Shown here piece by piece: positions 51,894-63,931 of a DNA stretch of 64,000 bases; the stretch's first letter is position 1; each line of letters starts with the position of its first letter. A program made the translations under genes and the position numbers. Source of the stretch: Leptasterias polaris (taxonomy: Eukaryota > Echinodermata > Asteroidea > Forcipulatida > Asteriidae); NCBI GenBank assembly GCA_037783415.1, contig JAZGTN010000192.1:248001-312000 (forward strand), given 5' to 3'. The notes beneath the pieces were generated by a model. The model worked only from the letters and a program-made list of their open reading frames with translations. It made no database searches and had not been told where the DNA came from.

Positions 51894-54744
51894 CTTGGAA
51901 ATACTTGTCAACCTACTGCGACTGCGCTGTATGTTTAGTCTGTTGAACAGTTTGTAATGTATTATAGAAAGCATTACGGTAGTCTGGGCTCCAAACTCTC
52001 AGAAAGTTATCGAGCAGACGACACTGCAGTTGTGTAACACACAGGTACGTGTTCCCACATGTCCACATGAAAAGGCCCGCATGACATTTTCACAATCACT
52101 TGAAACTCTTAGTGTTAGATTCTGCACAGCGAATGAAGCAGTACCGAAGAAAATTATATTTTAAAAGTAAGCATTTGTATCTGTAGTCCTACGAAGCAGG
52201 GTAACTTTAATTGATTACTAACAAATATTTTCCCCTCTATTCTTCTCAACAAACGGGGCATACAGAATTGTACTTGTTCTTAGTTTGTAACTATTGTTTG
52301 TTGTTATCGTGGTCCATAATCAACATTTTAGATTAGACAGGTAACAACAATAGATTGTTGTTGCTTCTTTTATAGCACTGTGTGTTTTCTCGTGGTGTAA
52401 CAGACGAAGAGATCTTAATTCATTGTGGCCCCACATAAAATTTCCTCTTGACTTATTTTTTTTTATGCTTGGGTTAGTTTTGTGATCAATCGCCGTCTCC
52501 ATAGAATGGTTATTTCAAACGTCAAACGGGTTACAATAGTCATTATATACACGGTAATCGTAGTGAATCAACTGGTTCAACATTATGTTTCTGAATGCGG
52601 TTCTAATATTTGTGTAAAAAGAAAAATCTCGTCCACAATAATTGTTCTTTCCATTTCAAATTTGAAGAACACGCATGCGTTGGGGATCATTAATGTGCAA
52701 GTAATATTAATAATAGTATGAACTCAACATCATGACCTTGCATCCCATCTTCAGTGCACGTATTCACTAAAACCATATTAAAACGTTCACGACAAACCAT
52801 TCGGATCTTCTTGGATGACTTTCTTCAATTAAAACCAATTTCGTTTTATCCAATCAAGGAGTTGCCCAGATAAGCTGCATTTTACTCTTTTTCTTGCCCG
52901 GTACCTACACAATTATTTCAGTCATTTTCTAGGCGGTCGTGTAATGTACTATAGGAAAAGATTGGCCTGGATTCCATCCTGACCTTGTCTGAAAGTCAGT
53001 CTCCTGGGGGGCGAATATACAAAATAAACAAACTGACTGAATATTTTTCCATCGTTAAAAAGAACCGACCACAATAAACACGGTGGCGAGTCTGGAGCCT
53101 GCTGAACCCAGCCAGGGAAGCCTCGACGGGGAGAGGGGGAACATTGGAGGGAATTTAACCGCCGAAGTATGTGTGCTGTGCGCGGTCAGCTTGTACGATC
53201 TGCAGCAAGAAAACAAACGATCTCTTCAAATCCACACCGTAAAAAATTATAGGTCTAATTGGACATTCATAAATGAATATGACTGATAAAACAATAATTA
53301 CTTGAACTTTACGTTTGACATTTTGAAGTGGTGCTTTTGACTCTGTGGGTAAGCGTAGGCTAACGTGTAAAAACAAAACTGCGTTTGATTTGGAGAACAC
53401 GTATTGTTTTGCACGTCCTGGAAAATAATCATAATGTAGGTTTGAATAATATCTGGTTTTACGACCTCACAAACACTACCGTAATTTACACAATATTTTG
53501 AATGGTTTGGCTGCATTAAGATGGTTTTCACATTTAATTTTGCAATCTTCGATCAACCAGCAAAAATAACGGTTCTCCGGGCTAACAAGTAAAAATGTCA
53601 AGTGTAAATTGCCTATTTCAACCTGCACAGTTTGAAGTTTGAACGATGTGCAGGACACGCTGCCTGCTGATGAAACGCTTGCTCTAATTCCGAAATATTA
53701 ACACAAATTAACACATTCTAACATTAGGGCCTTGCAGCGCACAGATTAGCGCTTTCAAATGCAATCTGCATGCAGAGTTCACTTGGTGAAAAATGATATA
53801 CATGAGTCATTTTGTTGTTGCAATGTTCATTAACCTATTGTATAAAACGGCTTCCCCGACCGCATGTCTTTCCGCAGTAACACCACGCATACACCACGGA
53901 GTCAGAAAATAGACCATTGGTAGGAAAATACTACTTCCGGCGGAAACTTCTTGACTCTATTATTTTTTTCTGATTAAACGGTTCGTAGGCGGTAAGAAAA
54001 TAGGACGGACATCAGAGATTAAAATACGTCACAACTTGCGCATGTACTGCAAAGGGTTTCCCTGTGTTAGTGACTTCCCGGTTAGGTGTTATTGACAGGT
54101 ACAAAACATTACTTCATTAATAGTCTGTTACGTGTACGTGTGGTTAATAGTTTCCTATTGTTTTTTCTTGGTTCTTAAACAGGGTTACCCACGATTTGCC
54201 GAGGGCCGCCACGCTTCTGGCGGAACACCACTCGTCCGCAGCGGTGACTGACGTACCGACTGTATGACCGGATCTACAACTGTCTGATTGCAGCGGAGGA
54301 GGAGAGATCACACACGTGACCGGCGAGCGAGCCCACTGAGCGCTGGGATAATAATGACCTCATCTTATTTACATGTCGGAGTTCGAAGTACATATATAGA
54401 GGCCTAATCTCCCCGGGCGTTTATCTATATCCTTGGCTGGGCCAGCGAGAAGTTCGCCAAGTGCGTGACAGTGTGCACATCTCATGCTAAGCGGATTCCC
54501 TTTTTTGCTGAGGTTATATTGCATTGCAGCATCTTTCTCCCTCGTGGCAGAGGATAATATTGCTTGGACTAGCCGGCCTCTATTCGCTACCTACCAGACC
54601 GACAGGGAAACTTTTACGTGACGCACCGCTGCAACTTCTTGTGCTCGGAGTGTCTCTCATATTTTTGTGCGTGTGTGTGTATTGCCTGCGGGCCCCGAGA
54701 GAGTTGTCTGGCGCTTAATTTGGAAGCGCACGAGAGATATCAAG
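51894..54744. other. intergenic region between divergent genes
   Basis: This 2.85-kb region separates the start codons of the minus-strand exon and the FGF gene and should hold both promoters and 5' UTRs. The part next to FGF (54180-54340) is GC-rich; the middle is AT-rich. No coding exon or transposon is recognised in it. Confidence 0.6.
54393..54398 (+). promoter_or_regulatory. possible TATA box of the FGF gene
   Basis: TATATA lies about 350 bases upstream of the FGF start codon, just downstream of a locally GC-rich block (54180-54340) that contains a CACGTG E-box near 54315. Position and context allow a core promoter with transcription starting near 54425. No transcript evidence is available, so this is a weak call. 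Confidence 0.3.
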
Positions 54745-55198
54745 ATGAATAACGCAATGGAAAGTTGGATTGAAGGAGCGAGCAGGAGAGCTATGCACAT
54801 CGGAGCAGTGTTGCTCCTTCTCTGTTTAACATTATCCTCAAGTAGGCCCACACCGACTTTCAATGCTGCTGATGTTGTGTCATCGCGGCAAGCACTGCCC
54901 GAAACCCATGAGCCTTCAACACAAAGTACTGAGCTCGCAAAGGGCGAAATTACAAAAAACGTTGTGCATAAAGCAGTGAACATCTCGGTGGTAGAAAGGA
55001 ACAATATCATCCTCAGCACGGTACAAACATCTGTGGAGGACAACAGAATATCCACAAGAATGAGGAGGATGATTGGAGAAGGATTCCGAAAGTATGAATC
55101 TGATGTGCTGAAACAGTTATACAGCAGAACTGGTTATTGGCTTGCAATCTATGACAATGAAACAATCCATGGAGCAAGAAATAGATCAGATCCTTACA
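54745..55198 (+). CDS. FGF8/17/18-like growth factor, exon 1 (signal peptide, pre-core, start of core)
   Basis: This exon encodes residues 1-151 of a secreted fibroblast growth factor, which in this family binds FGF receptors with heparan sulfate outside the cell. The chosen ATG has A at -3. The hydrophobic core HIGAVLLLLCLTL (residues 18-30) is the signal peptide; Met17 (54793) would be an alternative start giving a shorter leader. A low-complexity segment of about 75 residues follows and ends in RMRR (105-108), a furin-type R-X-R-R site. Next comes KQLYSRTG (123-130) and then DPY, which match the QLYSRT and DPF/Y signatures at the start of the vertebrate FGF8/17/18 core. N-X-S/T sequons lie at N79, N138 and N146. 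The exon ends in phase 1 at an A followed by GTAAGT. Identification as FGF is firm; the FGF8/17/18 subfamily is probable. The length of 253 residues is slightly above vertebrate FGF8. Confidence 0.9.
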
Positions 55199-58100
55199 GT
55201 AAGTATCTATAAGATTAAGTTATGTTATATGTGATATTTGTTTTAGGCATCAATCTATACTTTATAAGAATTTTAATCACGTACGGTATAATGCTTTCGT
55301 TGAAATCGCACGCGTCTCGTAAACTTATTCGTTGCCATGCACCGTATTTTTGAAGGCCTCTCAACGACTCAAAACACATCGTGCGTTATCTCATGTCCTT
55401 GAAAAACTTTCTATTTTATTGAAAGCATGTTTGACACAATTTCTTTGCAAGTAATCGGACGGATGAACCACGTTGGGTGAATGCATACACCGTGGTTGAC
55501 AGAAATTTCCTTCCCCAAATTTTTACTAGTTTTACAAGTTGAACGTGGGACAGGAATGAGTAACCGGCAGGGGTACTTGGTCCGCCCTGGCGGGTAGAGT
55601 CGTCCCGTCGGGAGGATGCCAGCACGATAGACGCTGGGGTCATTTGCACACTTCCTCCCCGATTAACGCTCAAGCTGCGAAATCAATCGGAGCCACTTGT
55701 GATTTTCCAATGGGTCATTTACCACGTGCTAAAAAGTTAAATGATCCAGGTAGCTTGATTTTAATGAATATCTAACCAGTCTATACAGTCCAAGACGAAT
55801 ACCTTCTTTGGGTTTGCTCCCTCCCTGAAAGGTATTAATGAATGCCGTCTTTATGAACATTGTATAAGACCGGTACACATGTACCGGTATTGCGGCTAAA
55901 TAAAATCAAGCAAAAGGGGTGCGACAAACTTCATTTGACGGACGGACTTTCCTCAAACAGGACGCCGGACTACAAACATGATCCTAAAGTGGCTTGTAAT
56001 TAAGGCCGGTTGAGTGCCCGGTGAAATAGACCCCATGGCTATTTTTCTTCTTATACCATTGATATTGTTCCTTCTCTCGGTTCGCAAATGAGTTGAAGAC
56101 GGGTCCCGTGTGGAACCATCCTCTTTACGGCATACACAGGAGGGGGTTTTTCTTACAGGGGGTGCCCTCTGCTTCACAACAAAATTCCGTTTTCACGCCA
56201 GAGAAATTGCGTCACAGCTTATTCACGCTGAAATTGACATGAAAGAGAACATACCGCGAAATGGAAAATGTGTGTCGGTTTCTAATGTACACAAATTCCT
56301 GCTATTATTGAGCGGTCCCGACAGACATTTCGGGGCGAGTTTCTCTAATTGATGTGCGAACTTTGACACGGCCTTTTTGTCCACGGGGTCGACAGCCTTC
56401 GAAGAGCATGGACCCTCATTAATTTCAAGTGGGCCCTGGAGGAAAAGGTTGCTAGAGTGGTCTTCGACACCTGGATCTTGCAGCATTTATGGACGGCAGC
56501 CCAACAACCAACCACTCCGACAGATTTCACTCAGTCTTCCTGCTTTAGTTACCTTCATAAAGTAAACATCGGGGAGGGTGTTCATTATCATCAACTCCCA
56601 CTTCTCTGAGTTCCCGTGTTTAAAGATAAATATGGTTTTGTAAATGCAACAACAGACTAACTAGCTGACGACACGAGGAGACACATTCATAGCTGCCCAG
56701 TACCATTCCCTATGGGCGTTCCTTTCAAGAATTTGAAGCAAATTGTCCGGGGTCGCACCCTCCTGCGATTCAAACTATGCCTCGCCCGTCTCACGTCAAA
56801 TGCCGACTAGATAATACTCATCTTGATGACATTGTTGACAAAACGGCCTACATGCCCCCTTTGTAATCCCTGGTAATCCCTGGTAATCATTGTACAAGCA
56901 ACACAAACCCTCTGCTTGAAAACCCTGGTATTGTCAAATCGGCCCTTGTAAACCACCGGTGTACGTAAATAGCTCTGACGTCAAGAACGAGGTCCTTCAG
57001 CAGCGTCAAGAGGGTAGGAGATTGGTTGGTTTGGAAATATATCAACCACTTGAATTGGGCCGAAAAGGACAATAGGACTGGCTTCAGCGGCACCTCTTTG
57101 GGGATTATGTTCAAAGATGCCCATGTTGTAGTTTTTGTTGTTACTTTTTATTTTTGTTCTGGTACTCAAAGAACCATTCCAAATTCACCTTACAAAATGG
57201 TAACCTGCCAGACAACCCAGCCTTGATTGGCCAAGAGTTACCACTGGATAACACCACTTTCTATAGCGGCCTGTCTATATGTAGCTAATTATAAAGACAC
57301 GTCGTCACGTTCTGTTCAAACATCAACCTTCTCCTATAGGGGGATATGTGAGATGTTAAATATTTGAAGGTGGATTGAAAAAATTATTACTCGTCAAAAA
57401 TCCCCAGCAATTAGGCCCACCGCCGACGCGGATAGTCCGTGACCCAGAGACTGGGGACATGCCGTCACCATATGCCGCTGCGCTCGCTGTCGGATTACCA
57501 GGCGAGACTTGGTCGACTGTGTCCCCACTTTGACCTGTTTTACGTTTACAAGGATTGCCCCTCAGAATTCGTTACTGGCTTGCGTATGGTGAGACGGGTA
57601 CAAGACTGAAGTTCAAGGGTTGAGCAATTTATTGAGGCTGATATTCCAAGAGGGTGGTTCAGTTGTCAGATGTCGGGACTTGATCTCTTGATTGGGTTGA
57701 GTTGGGCTGCACCTGATGTAGGTTGTCGGAGAAAAGGGGATGGGTGGGATGCATGCATAAAATATAATTTGTATTGTTGGGATATCCGTTAGGCCTATAC
57801 CTGCAAGTCCCTCACTGGCAACAACGGCACATAATCAACAAACACGACCAAAATCTATCACTCTGATGCATAATGATTGAAAAGCAATGTTATCACCATG
57901 AACTTTTAAACTCATGAGACATTCCTTAACCTATCTATAATAAGAAAGTGTGCAGCATTTGCATGGGTGTGATGTAGTATGTTATCGATAAGACATGGTG
58001 TCATAACGATAACAAAATAACCTTAAATTTACGTGCCCACAATGACAGCACTCGAAATATCCGTGTCTTAGAATATTCATTCATTAACACAGTTGCAAAT

Positions 58101-59346
58101 AGTTTGGTCAAGACTTGCCACCGGCTTGCCGAAATTACTATGTCTTCTTCGTTTGCAATTCAGCTCACATCTTCTTGCAGAAAATAAGAAAAGAGGTGAA
58201 GATGGGCTGTGCCATGCGAATAGACTCGTTGGCGACTGCTCTAGTTTCCCTTCGCGCGGCGCCGAGTCTACCGTTAATTCTCGTCTGCACACAATCGACA
58301 CGAAAGATGACACCGAAAGATATGCAAACTTTAACAAAAAGGCTTGAAATAACGGTCTCCCGCCAAAACTTAGAGAAATGGAGAGAGAGAGGCAGACGAA
58401 ATTGTCTGCGCGTACCACCGGTTAAACAAACGGCGTTGGAGACAGAATATAATAGCACATGGATTTGTGATTTATATTTCTCGCAACTGCACTTTGGCAG
58501 GCACTTGGATAAGAAACGGCGCCCAAATTCCAATATTTGACCACTCCATTATAGTGGAATTCGTCTCCATAGCAATTTTAGAGTTTCTAGTGTTTGAGAA
58601 TCCTTAACAGCTTATTGCCAGAATTATGAGAGACAAAATAGAGACGCTAAAGAAAATACCATTTCAAAACCAAAGCATAGAGTTCTTCTTGCGCAATATT
58701 AATATTTAAGATTAATTTGCAGTTGCCATGAGAAGTTTGGGTCATTCCACAAATGTTTCAATGTTCTGTGCATTACATTGAAACTATGGTACATTATTTT
58801 ATTTTGGATCCTTATATTTTTGTATTAAAACTATTCTTTAAAAAACCTCATTCCAAGACTCGTACAAAAACCTGCGCATGTGTTCAAAATTTAGAGAAAG
58901 TAAAAACTAGAAATAGAACTTTGGGTGTTACATTAACTTCTCTACTTGTTTTCTTGACTGGCCTATTCATTATTTACCCACAAAAATAGAAGTACTTCAA
59001 AATTACTTTACATATTTTATATGAAACCTTATTCACTTTATATTGAGGCGAAGTTAGTGTAAGTTGTTTGCTTGGGAGAGCTGATGTGCTTTCTCACCGA
59101 TGAGGTCGCTGATCCTACACTTTGGCAATTCGGTGCGTGATTAAAATTAGGATGCAGACTTCCACTCGTATTAACCAAATTTTCAGACCGAGGTTGCTTT
59201 GGTGCAGACTAGCTCTAAAACTTGTCAACGTGTTAAACATGCACTGCGTGACGCGACAGACATTGTCTCAATATACTTGACATAGTTATTGGTTCAGTAG
59301 GCCGAACGCTGATTTTAAAAAGTCTTTTTGTTTCCTTTTATTGCAG
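55199..59346 (+). other. FGF gene intron 1
   Basis: A 4.1-kb phase-1 intron with GTAAGT donor and TTGCAG acceptor. It holds no recognised gene. Its GC content is locally raised at 55.4-56.5 kb and 58.2-58.5 kb, where several frames are open at once. Small repeats include a 10-mer in three copies (56861-56890) and a palindrome ACCGGTACA-CA-TGTACCGGT near 55870. FGF8-type genes often carry enhancers in or near introns, so the GC-rich patches are candidate regulatory DNA; this is inference only. Confidence 0.75.
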
Positions 59347-59450
59347 CTCACTTGCGGATAACAACGCCGTCCTTTGGACGAGTCAAGATTCAAGGTGTAC
59401 TCAGCGGAATGTATGTTTGCATGAATAAACATGGCAAACTCTTTCCATCG
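59347..59450 (+). CDS. FGF8/17/18-like growth factor, exon 2 (beta-trefoil core)
   Basis: This 104-nt exon follows a pyrimidine-rich tract and TTGCAG and ends before GTAAGT. It encodes residues 152-186. The segment SGMYVCMNKHGKL (171-183) is the FGF hallmark and corresponds to TGLYICMNKKGKL in vertebrate FGF8. It contains the first conserved FGF cysteine (C176). The preceding SFGRVKIQG matches the FGF8 TFGSRVRVRG strand. The split codon with exon 1 gives DPYT. The intron positions, after the DPY motif and after GKL plus three residues, match the classical FGF exon boundaries. This supports one three-exon gene rather than chance ORFs. Confidence 0.93.
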
Positions 59451-59886
59451 GTAAGTAATGGGTCTATTGTGTACCCGTAATCAACATTTATCAATAATTC
59501 TTAAGACAATATGATATCTATAAAATGTGCATTCTTTTAATTCTGGTATGTTTGAGATAAGAATGATTTTGACAAAGTTCGTTCGAAACGTTCACGACCA
59601 GATTTAGACTTTTGTTTCGCACAACAATGTTCTACTCTGATTTTTGAGGAACCACATAAGATGTCATATTCTCAAAAGCTACCCTTTCATCTTTCTCTCT
59701 AAATGCAACCGTATTTGTTGAATGAATTTTTTTTTTAAATTGTTTCCAACAAAACAATCGCTCAAGGGGCCATAAAAAAAACCCTGTTACATTCAGTCCC
59801 TAACAAACTGACGAAAAACAAAAGATATCAAATAATAAACCACAAGTTAATAATTCATTACTATCTATTGTTCCTCCCAAACACAG
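59451..59886 (+). other. FGF gene intron 2
   Basis: A 436-bp phase-0 intron with GTAAGT donor and AACACAG acceptor. Near its 3' part (59828-59846) it shares the word CAAATAATAAACCACAAG with 4869-4886, next to a tRNA-derived SINE. This suggests a small repeat fragment in the intron. Nothing else is seen. Confidence 0.8.
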
Positions 59887-60090
59887 CCTGTTCACACGCA
59901 TGAATGCACATTTGAGGAGAGATTCTTGAAGACTTTCTACACTGTTTTCTCTTCCGATCACCATCCTGTTGGAGGCAAAAAGAAATGGTACATTGGTCTA
60001 AACTCAGACGGCCGGACAAGGCTTGGGAACAAGACAAAGATACGACACCAAATGGCACAGTTTCTGCTGGTGTCTATCGAAGACTCGTAG
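59887..60090 (+). CDS. FGF8/17/18-like growth factor, exon 3 (C-terminal core, stop)
   Basis: This exon follows an AACACAG acceptor and runs in frame from exon 2 to TAG at 60088-60090. It encodes residues 187-253. It holds the second conserved FGF cysteine in ECTFEE (C193), the WYIGLNSDGRTRLG strand (220-233, equivalent to WYMAFTRKGRPRKG of FGF8), and the heparin-binding loop NKTKIRHQMAQFLL (234-247). A further sequon, NKT, sits inside that loop at N234. The protein stops seven residues after the last core strand, so it lacks the basic C-terminal tail of vertebrate FGF8. The substitution pattern is diverged, but the trefoil spacing is intact and no break is seen. Confidence 0.92.
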   Translation, partial: PVHTHECTFEERFLKTFYTVFSSDHHPVGGKKKWYIGLNSDGRTRLGNKTKIRHQMAQFLLVSIEDS

Positions 60091-61215
60091 CTTCTGTCCA
60101 ACCATCATCTAAGGTAACAGATGGTCTTTGTAAAACAACGAGACGAGGAACTCTCTGTCGACGGGAATTATACAGCTTTGTGGTGTGGGAAGCCAGAATT
60201 TGAACCTCTCGCCGGAACAATTTTAAAGAGAGTCTCGTGAACTCGGTGCATTTTGGTTTTGAAATGAATCCCTGCGGTGATCATGACGTCATGACAATGC
60301 AGAAAGACTGCCCTCAAAAAAGATGACTACGCCGCCTCGTAGGATGAAGCACAGACCAAAGACATAATGCTTCAACATTTCTGTGCCTATCGTTAATCTC
60401 TCAGAGTCTCGTCTTCAATTACTAAATATATAAATATATCTATATATAACGTGCAGAAAGTATTCCTCATTGACGATAGTTCGTTGTGTGCTATACTGTC
60501 ATTTTATAAAAGTTAAATATCTTAGTGGATTTTATCCAAATTTGAAAAAAAAGTAATTAACTTTTTTTTCTGTGCAAAATGTGTTAAGATTATTACACAT
60601 ATTAAACATTATAGACAATGATGACTATCTTCTGCGAATGTATCTAGTTTTAACATGCACGCAGGAGAAAGGGCATGCATTTGTTTATGTTTTCCTGTCT
60701 ATAATGTAACTTAGAAAATTGTCACAACCGTTGTTAATTCCCCCAAAATTAAGTACTACTGGCCTTGTGTGCGATACTTTTATCCACAATAACTGACATG
60801 GCCCAACTTTCCATTTCAGAAGTGACGACATTTCCATCATAATTGGGAGTCCAGCGACAAAATAAGTCCCATTCCAACAAACCAAATTTGAGACAAAGTG
60901 TATTCGATTTGATTTAAGCACTTGGGAAGAATCTTAGATAAATAATGCAAGGACTTTTTAAAAAACCATTGATAGTCTTGGGGCATCTGATTAAGCTTAT
61001 CATAAGCTTCCTATTCATAAGGTCGTGCAGAAGTCTGACAACCATATAAATGTTCTAATCGCTGTATGACTTGGAGACTAATAAGGCTTATTGTGTTGGA
61101 ATGAAACAAGATTTGTCGTGAAATCGGATGTATTGGCTGACGAGTATTAGTCCAATCCCATATTTTGGGCATGAAGACTTCCGTCAATTTCAATCAGTGT
61201 TTACGCAAAGATTGT

Positions 61216-61221
61216 AATAAA
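61216..61221 (+). terminator. candidate polyadenylation signal for the FGF gene
   Basis: AATAAA lies about 1.1 kb after the FGF stop codon. A weaker ATTAAA lies at 60601-60606, about 510 bases after the stop. Either could end the transcript; the sequence alone does not decide. Confidence 0.25.
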
Positions 61222-61465
61222 AACATTAAGTAGGACGGGAACAAACTAATAGGTGTTAGGTTCATTTGTTACCTCTATTCCAATATTTGGGTAAAATTTG
61301 TACTATTTTCCAACATTTGCTTGCACGATTAGGCCCATATTATACCACATGGCCGTGTTATAGTGGTTCCCAATGCAAAGTAATTGACGTCAATTTAAAC
61401 ACAGTTGATCTATTCATACAAAAAAAATAACTCTGTCTGTGACGAGAAGCTGTGTCTTTTTGTTA

Positions 61466-61693
61466 ATGGCGGTATCCAATTTGGTGAGGACTGTCCTTCA
61501 GTGGCTCAGGGGAGAGTCCACCCGTCCGAAAAACGCGGTGTCCGATCCCCTGTCAGTCATTCCAACAAGAAGGTATTCACCAAGTTTGCACACATCAGTT
61601 GCCGACACACCTGGTTTAACCTCTATGGCATCAGCCGACCGTGAAAAAGGGGCTCAGGCTGCCAAGATTAGGGATTTCAGACAAGTGGAGTGA
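61466..61693 (+). CDS. weak candidate coding exon downstream of FGF
   Basis: TTAATGGCGG opens a 75-codon frame, MAVSNLVRTVLQWLRGES onward, to TGA, in a locally GC-rich patch. Amino acid use is protein-like and an AAG/GTATTC donor-like site lies inside. No family is recognised and an overlapping frame is also open. It may be chance, or belong to a neighbour or the FGF 3' UTR. Confidence 0.15.
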   Translation: MAVSNLVRTVLQWLRGESTRPKNAVSDPLSVIPTRRYSPSLHTSVADTPGLTSMASADREKGAQAAKIRDFRQVE

Positions 61694-63905
61694 CGTTCTG
61701 TATACCAGGTCTTATTAGCAGGCCGCCCGGGCTCTTCCTCTTCTGAAAATGCGTACCGTCTATACAAGTTTCGACTCATTAAACTGTTTGGCTTTCCCCT
61801 TTCACAAACAACATTATCCAAGTCCTATTTTGTTTATGGTCTCTTATAGTAAAACATTGTTCCTGTTGGGAAATGCATTTTGTTTCCAGACAATTTTTAC
61901 AAGTAATGCCCACCGAATAGCTCCTCTAGAAAACGTCCCGTTTGATTATAAAGGTGTTATTGATTAAATACATTGGCCTACATGATGTGTACACTTTCAT
62001 CGTAAAAAGTAACGAATGCTTAATATTGATGAGTTAATAGGAAGCTTGTGGATCTGAGACCCAGTCCCACTTAGTCATTTTCTGTGAACAGCCCACTAAG
62101 TGCTGATGCGTGCTTCTGTAATATTTATGAGAAAACATCCGAGGATATATTTTTATGATGATATTTTTATACGTAAGTTATTTATACGGTGTATTTATTG
62201 AATTTAACTTCGAAAGTGTGTGACGCCCTTAGAAGTGTGCACACTGAGAAAGAAAAGTCGCTGTATAGAGGTTTTAAGGGAGAAATGTGAGAAAGTGAAG
62301 AGGTTATAAATATGAAAATACTAGCAAATGATTACTAGTTGACAGACAATTCTATAACTATGTTAACGAATTGTAGGCCCATACTCAAAACATTTATGGT
62401 CAGTCCTTAATAACATTATACTGTTAATATTCGCTGAAGTGTCGTTTCGGATTTTCCCGCAATTTTTACGTGAGAATCTTACGTCTGCAACAATCATGTA
62501 ATTTATATTACGTGTAAGTAAAGACTCTATACTCAAAATGCACGTGACAGTTTATCTCAGTCATGTGTACTGTAAATACTAGACTTAATAACATTTTCGG
62601 AACACAGTTATTCTGTAATTTAAATATTAACTTAAAATGTTTACAAAAACACAAAGGAAGGCCTGTCGATAAAGAATGGTTATTGCATGCAAGCCAAGTG
62701 GTAAGACATTACAAGATAACTCAAGTACTAATATACTTTTTTGTCTTAGTAGAAGGGCAGTTAATTAAGGACTAAGTACTACTTACACCAGTAGGACAAC
62801 AAGACTTAAACTCGATTGGACCACCACATAATTATACATTGTACTGTAGGCCCTAATCGGCAGTACAACGTTTTGTTAGGAAAGGGTTGCATACAAATAG
62901 TTGTTGAATATAGTTGGGTTAGTTAGTTCATTGGGCTAATACTTAATAGGAAGATTGTGGTTGTCACGATAACAGACCTCGGAACTAATTTATCCACCCT
63001 GCAATTCTGTGTATGATTTGAAGTTGACACAGACGAAATTATGGTGCTAAAAGTAAAAGTGTCCTCATAATAAAATAATGACCAGTTGATAACCGGTACA
63101 TTTTATATAATTACCAAACACACATTTCACGTGAAAGTATTACGCCAAATAATATGAAATAATATGAAATAATATGCAGGGCGGTGTTTTTGGTTGTAAA
63201 TACTAATGACAATAACATGATCCAATTCACTTAATATTTTGGCGAGATTCTGGATTATTTATATTAAATCTCACTGTGTTCCGACACAACTCAAAAGTGT
63301 TTAAATCGACGAACGCCAAAATAAACTAATTGTAAGTTTTTAAAAACTTGAGTTGGCTTATGCATTCGATTATTTCATTTGAATACAGTTAACAAATCTT
63401 TTAAATTTGTGGAAACAACAAATTCAATAGAGTATCAACGAATTACCACTTGGCACTTGAAGCAAGATTTGAAGGTGCTTTACACCAATTATTTTGCAAA
63501 CAAGTTTGGTTGAATGTCGCGTTTGGATTAGCTTGTTGCTTGGGCTGGATATTGTTCAAGTTAAGGCCAGTTATTGAGGTAGGACTCTACTGAAAAGTAT
63601 GATGAGTAAAAAGAAACCGAAAGATGTGCTGGTTACTTTGTCAGTATTAAAATTAAAAAATGAGTTGTGTTACAAATCGACCTGAAATCTTTACTATGTT
63701 ATGTGTATATATTATTTTTGTTTGTCTGCAATGCCTCCTCCCCGTAAAAAAAACCCCACCCAATGAACGCTTACATCGTCTTAGAGTCAACATAGTTATG
63801 TTCTCTCTGCAGTCATATTTCTGAGTTCCCACTCTACCCATGCTATTTGTTATATTATATACGAATCTGAAAAGACAAATCCCAAGACTGACGACAGCTA
63901 CTTTT

Positions 63906-63931
63906 GGGGGGGGGGGGGGGGGGGGGGGGGG
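63906..63931. repeat. poly-G run of 26
   Basis: This is the longest homopolymer here, near the window's end. The proline-rich minus-strand frame (63653-63955) is an artefact of it. Confidence 0.9.

Larger units (their letters stand above)
60091..63905. other. FGF 3' flank, non-coding
   Basis: This includes the likely FGF 3' UTR and AT-rich DNA. A 10-mer AATAATATGA repeats three times at about 63149-63176. Nothing else is recognised apart from the weak 61.5-kb frame. Confidence 0.55.

Noticed and set aside
53083..53286. 67-codon frame in a GC-rich patch
   Set aside because: It begins with GTG rather than ATG, and no splice structure or family is evident.
54657..55055. 132-codon minus-strand frame opposite FGF exon 1
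   Set aside because: Shadow of the real FGF exon.
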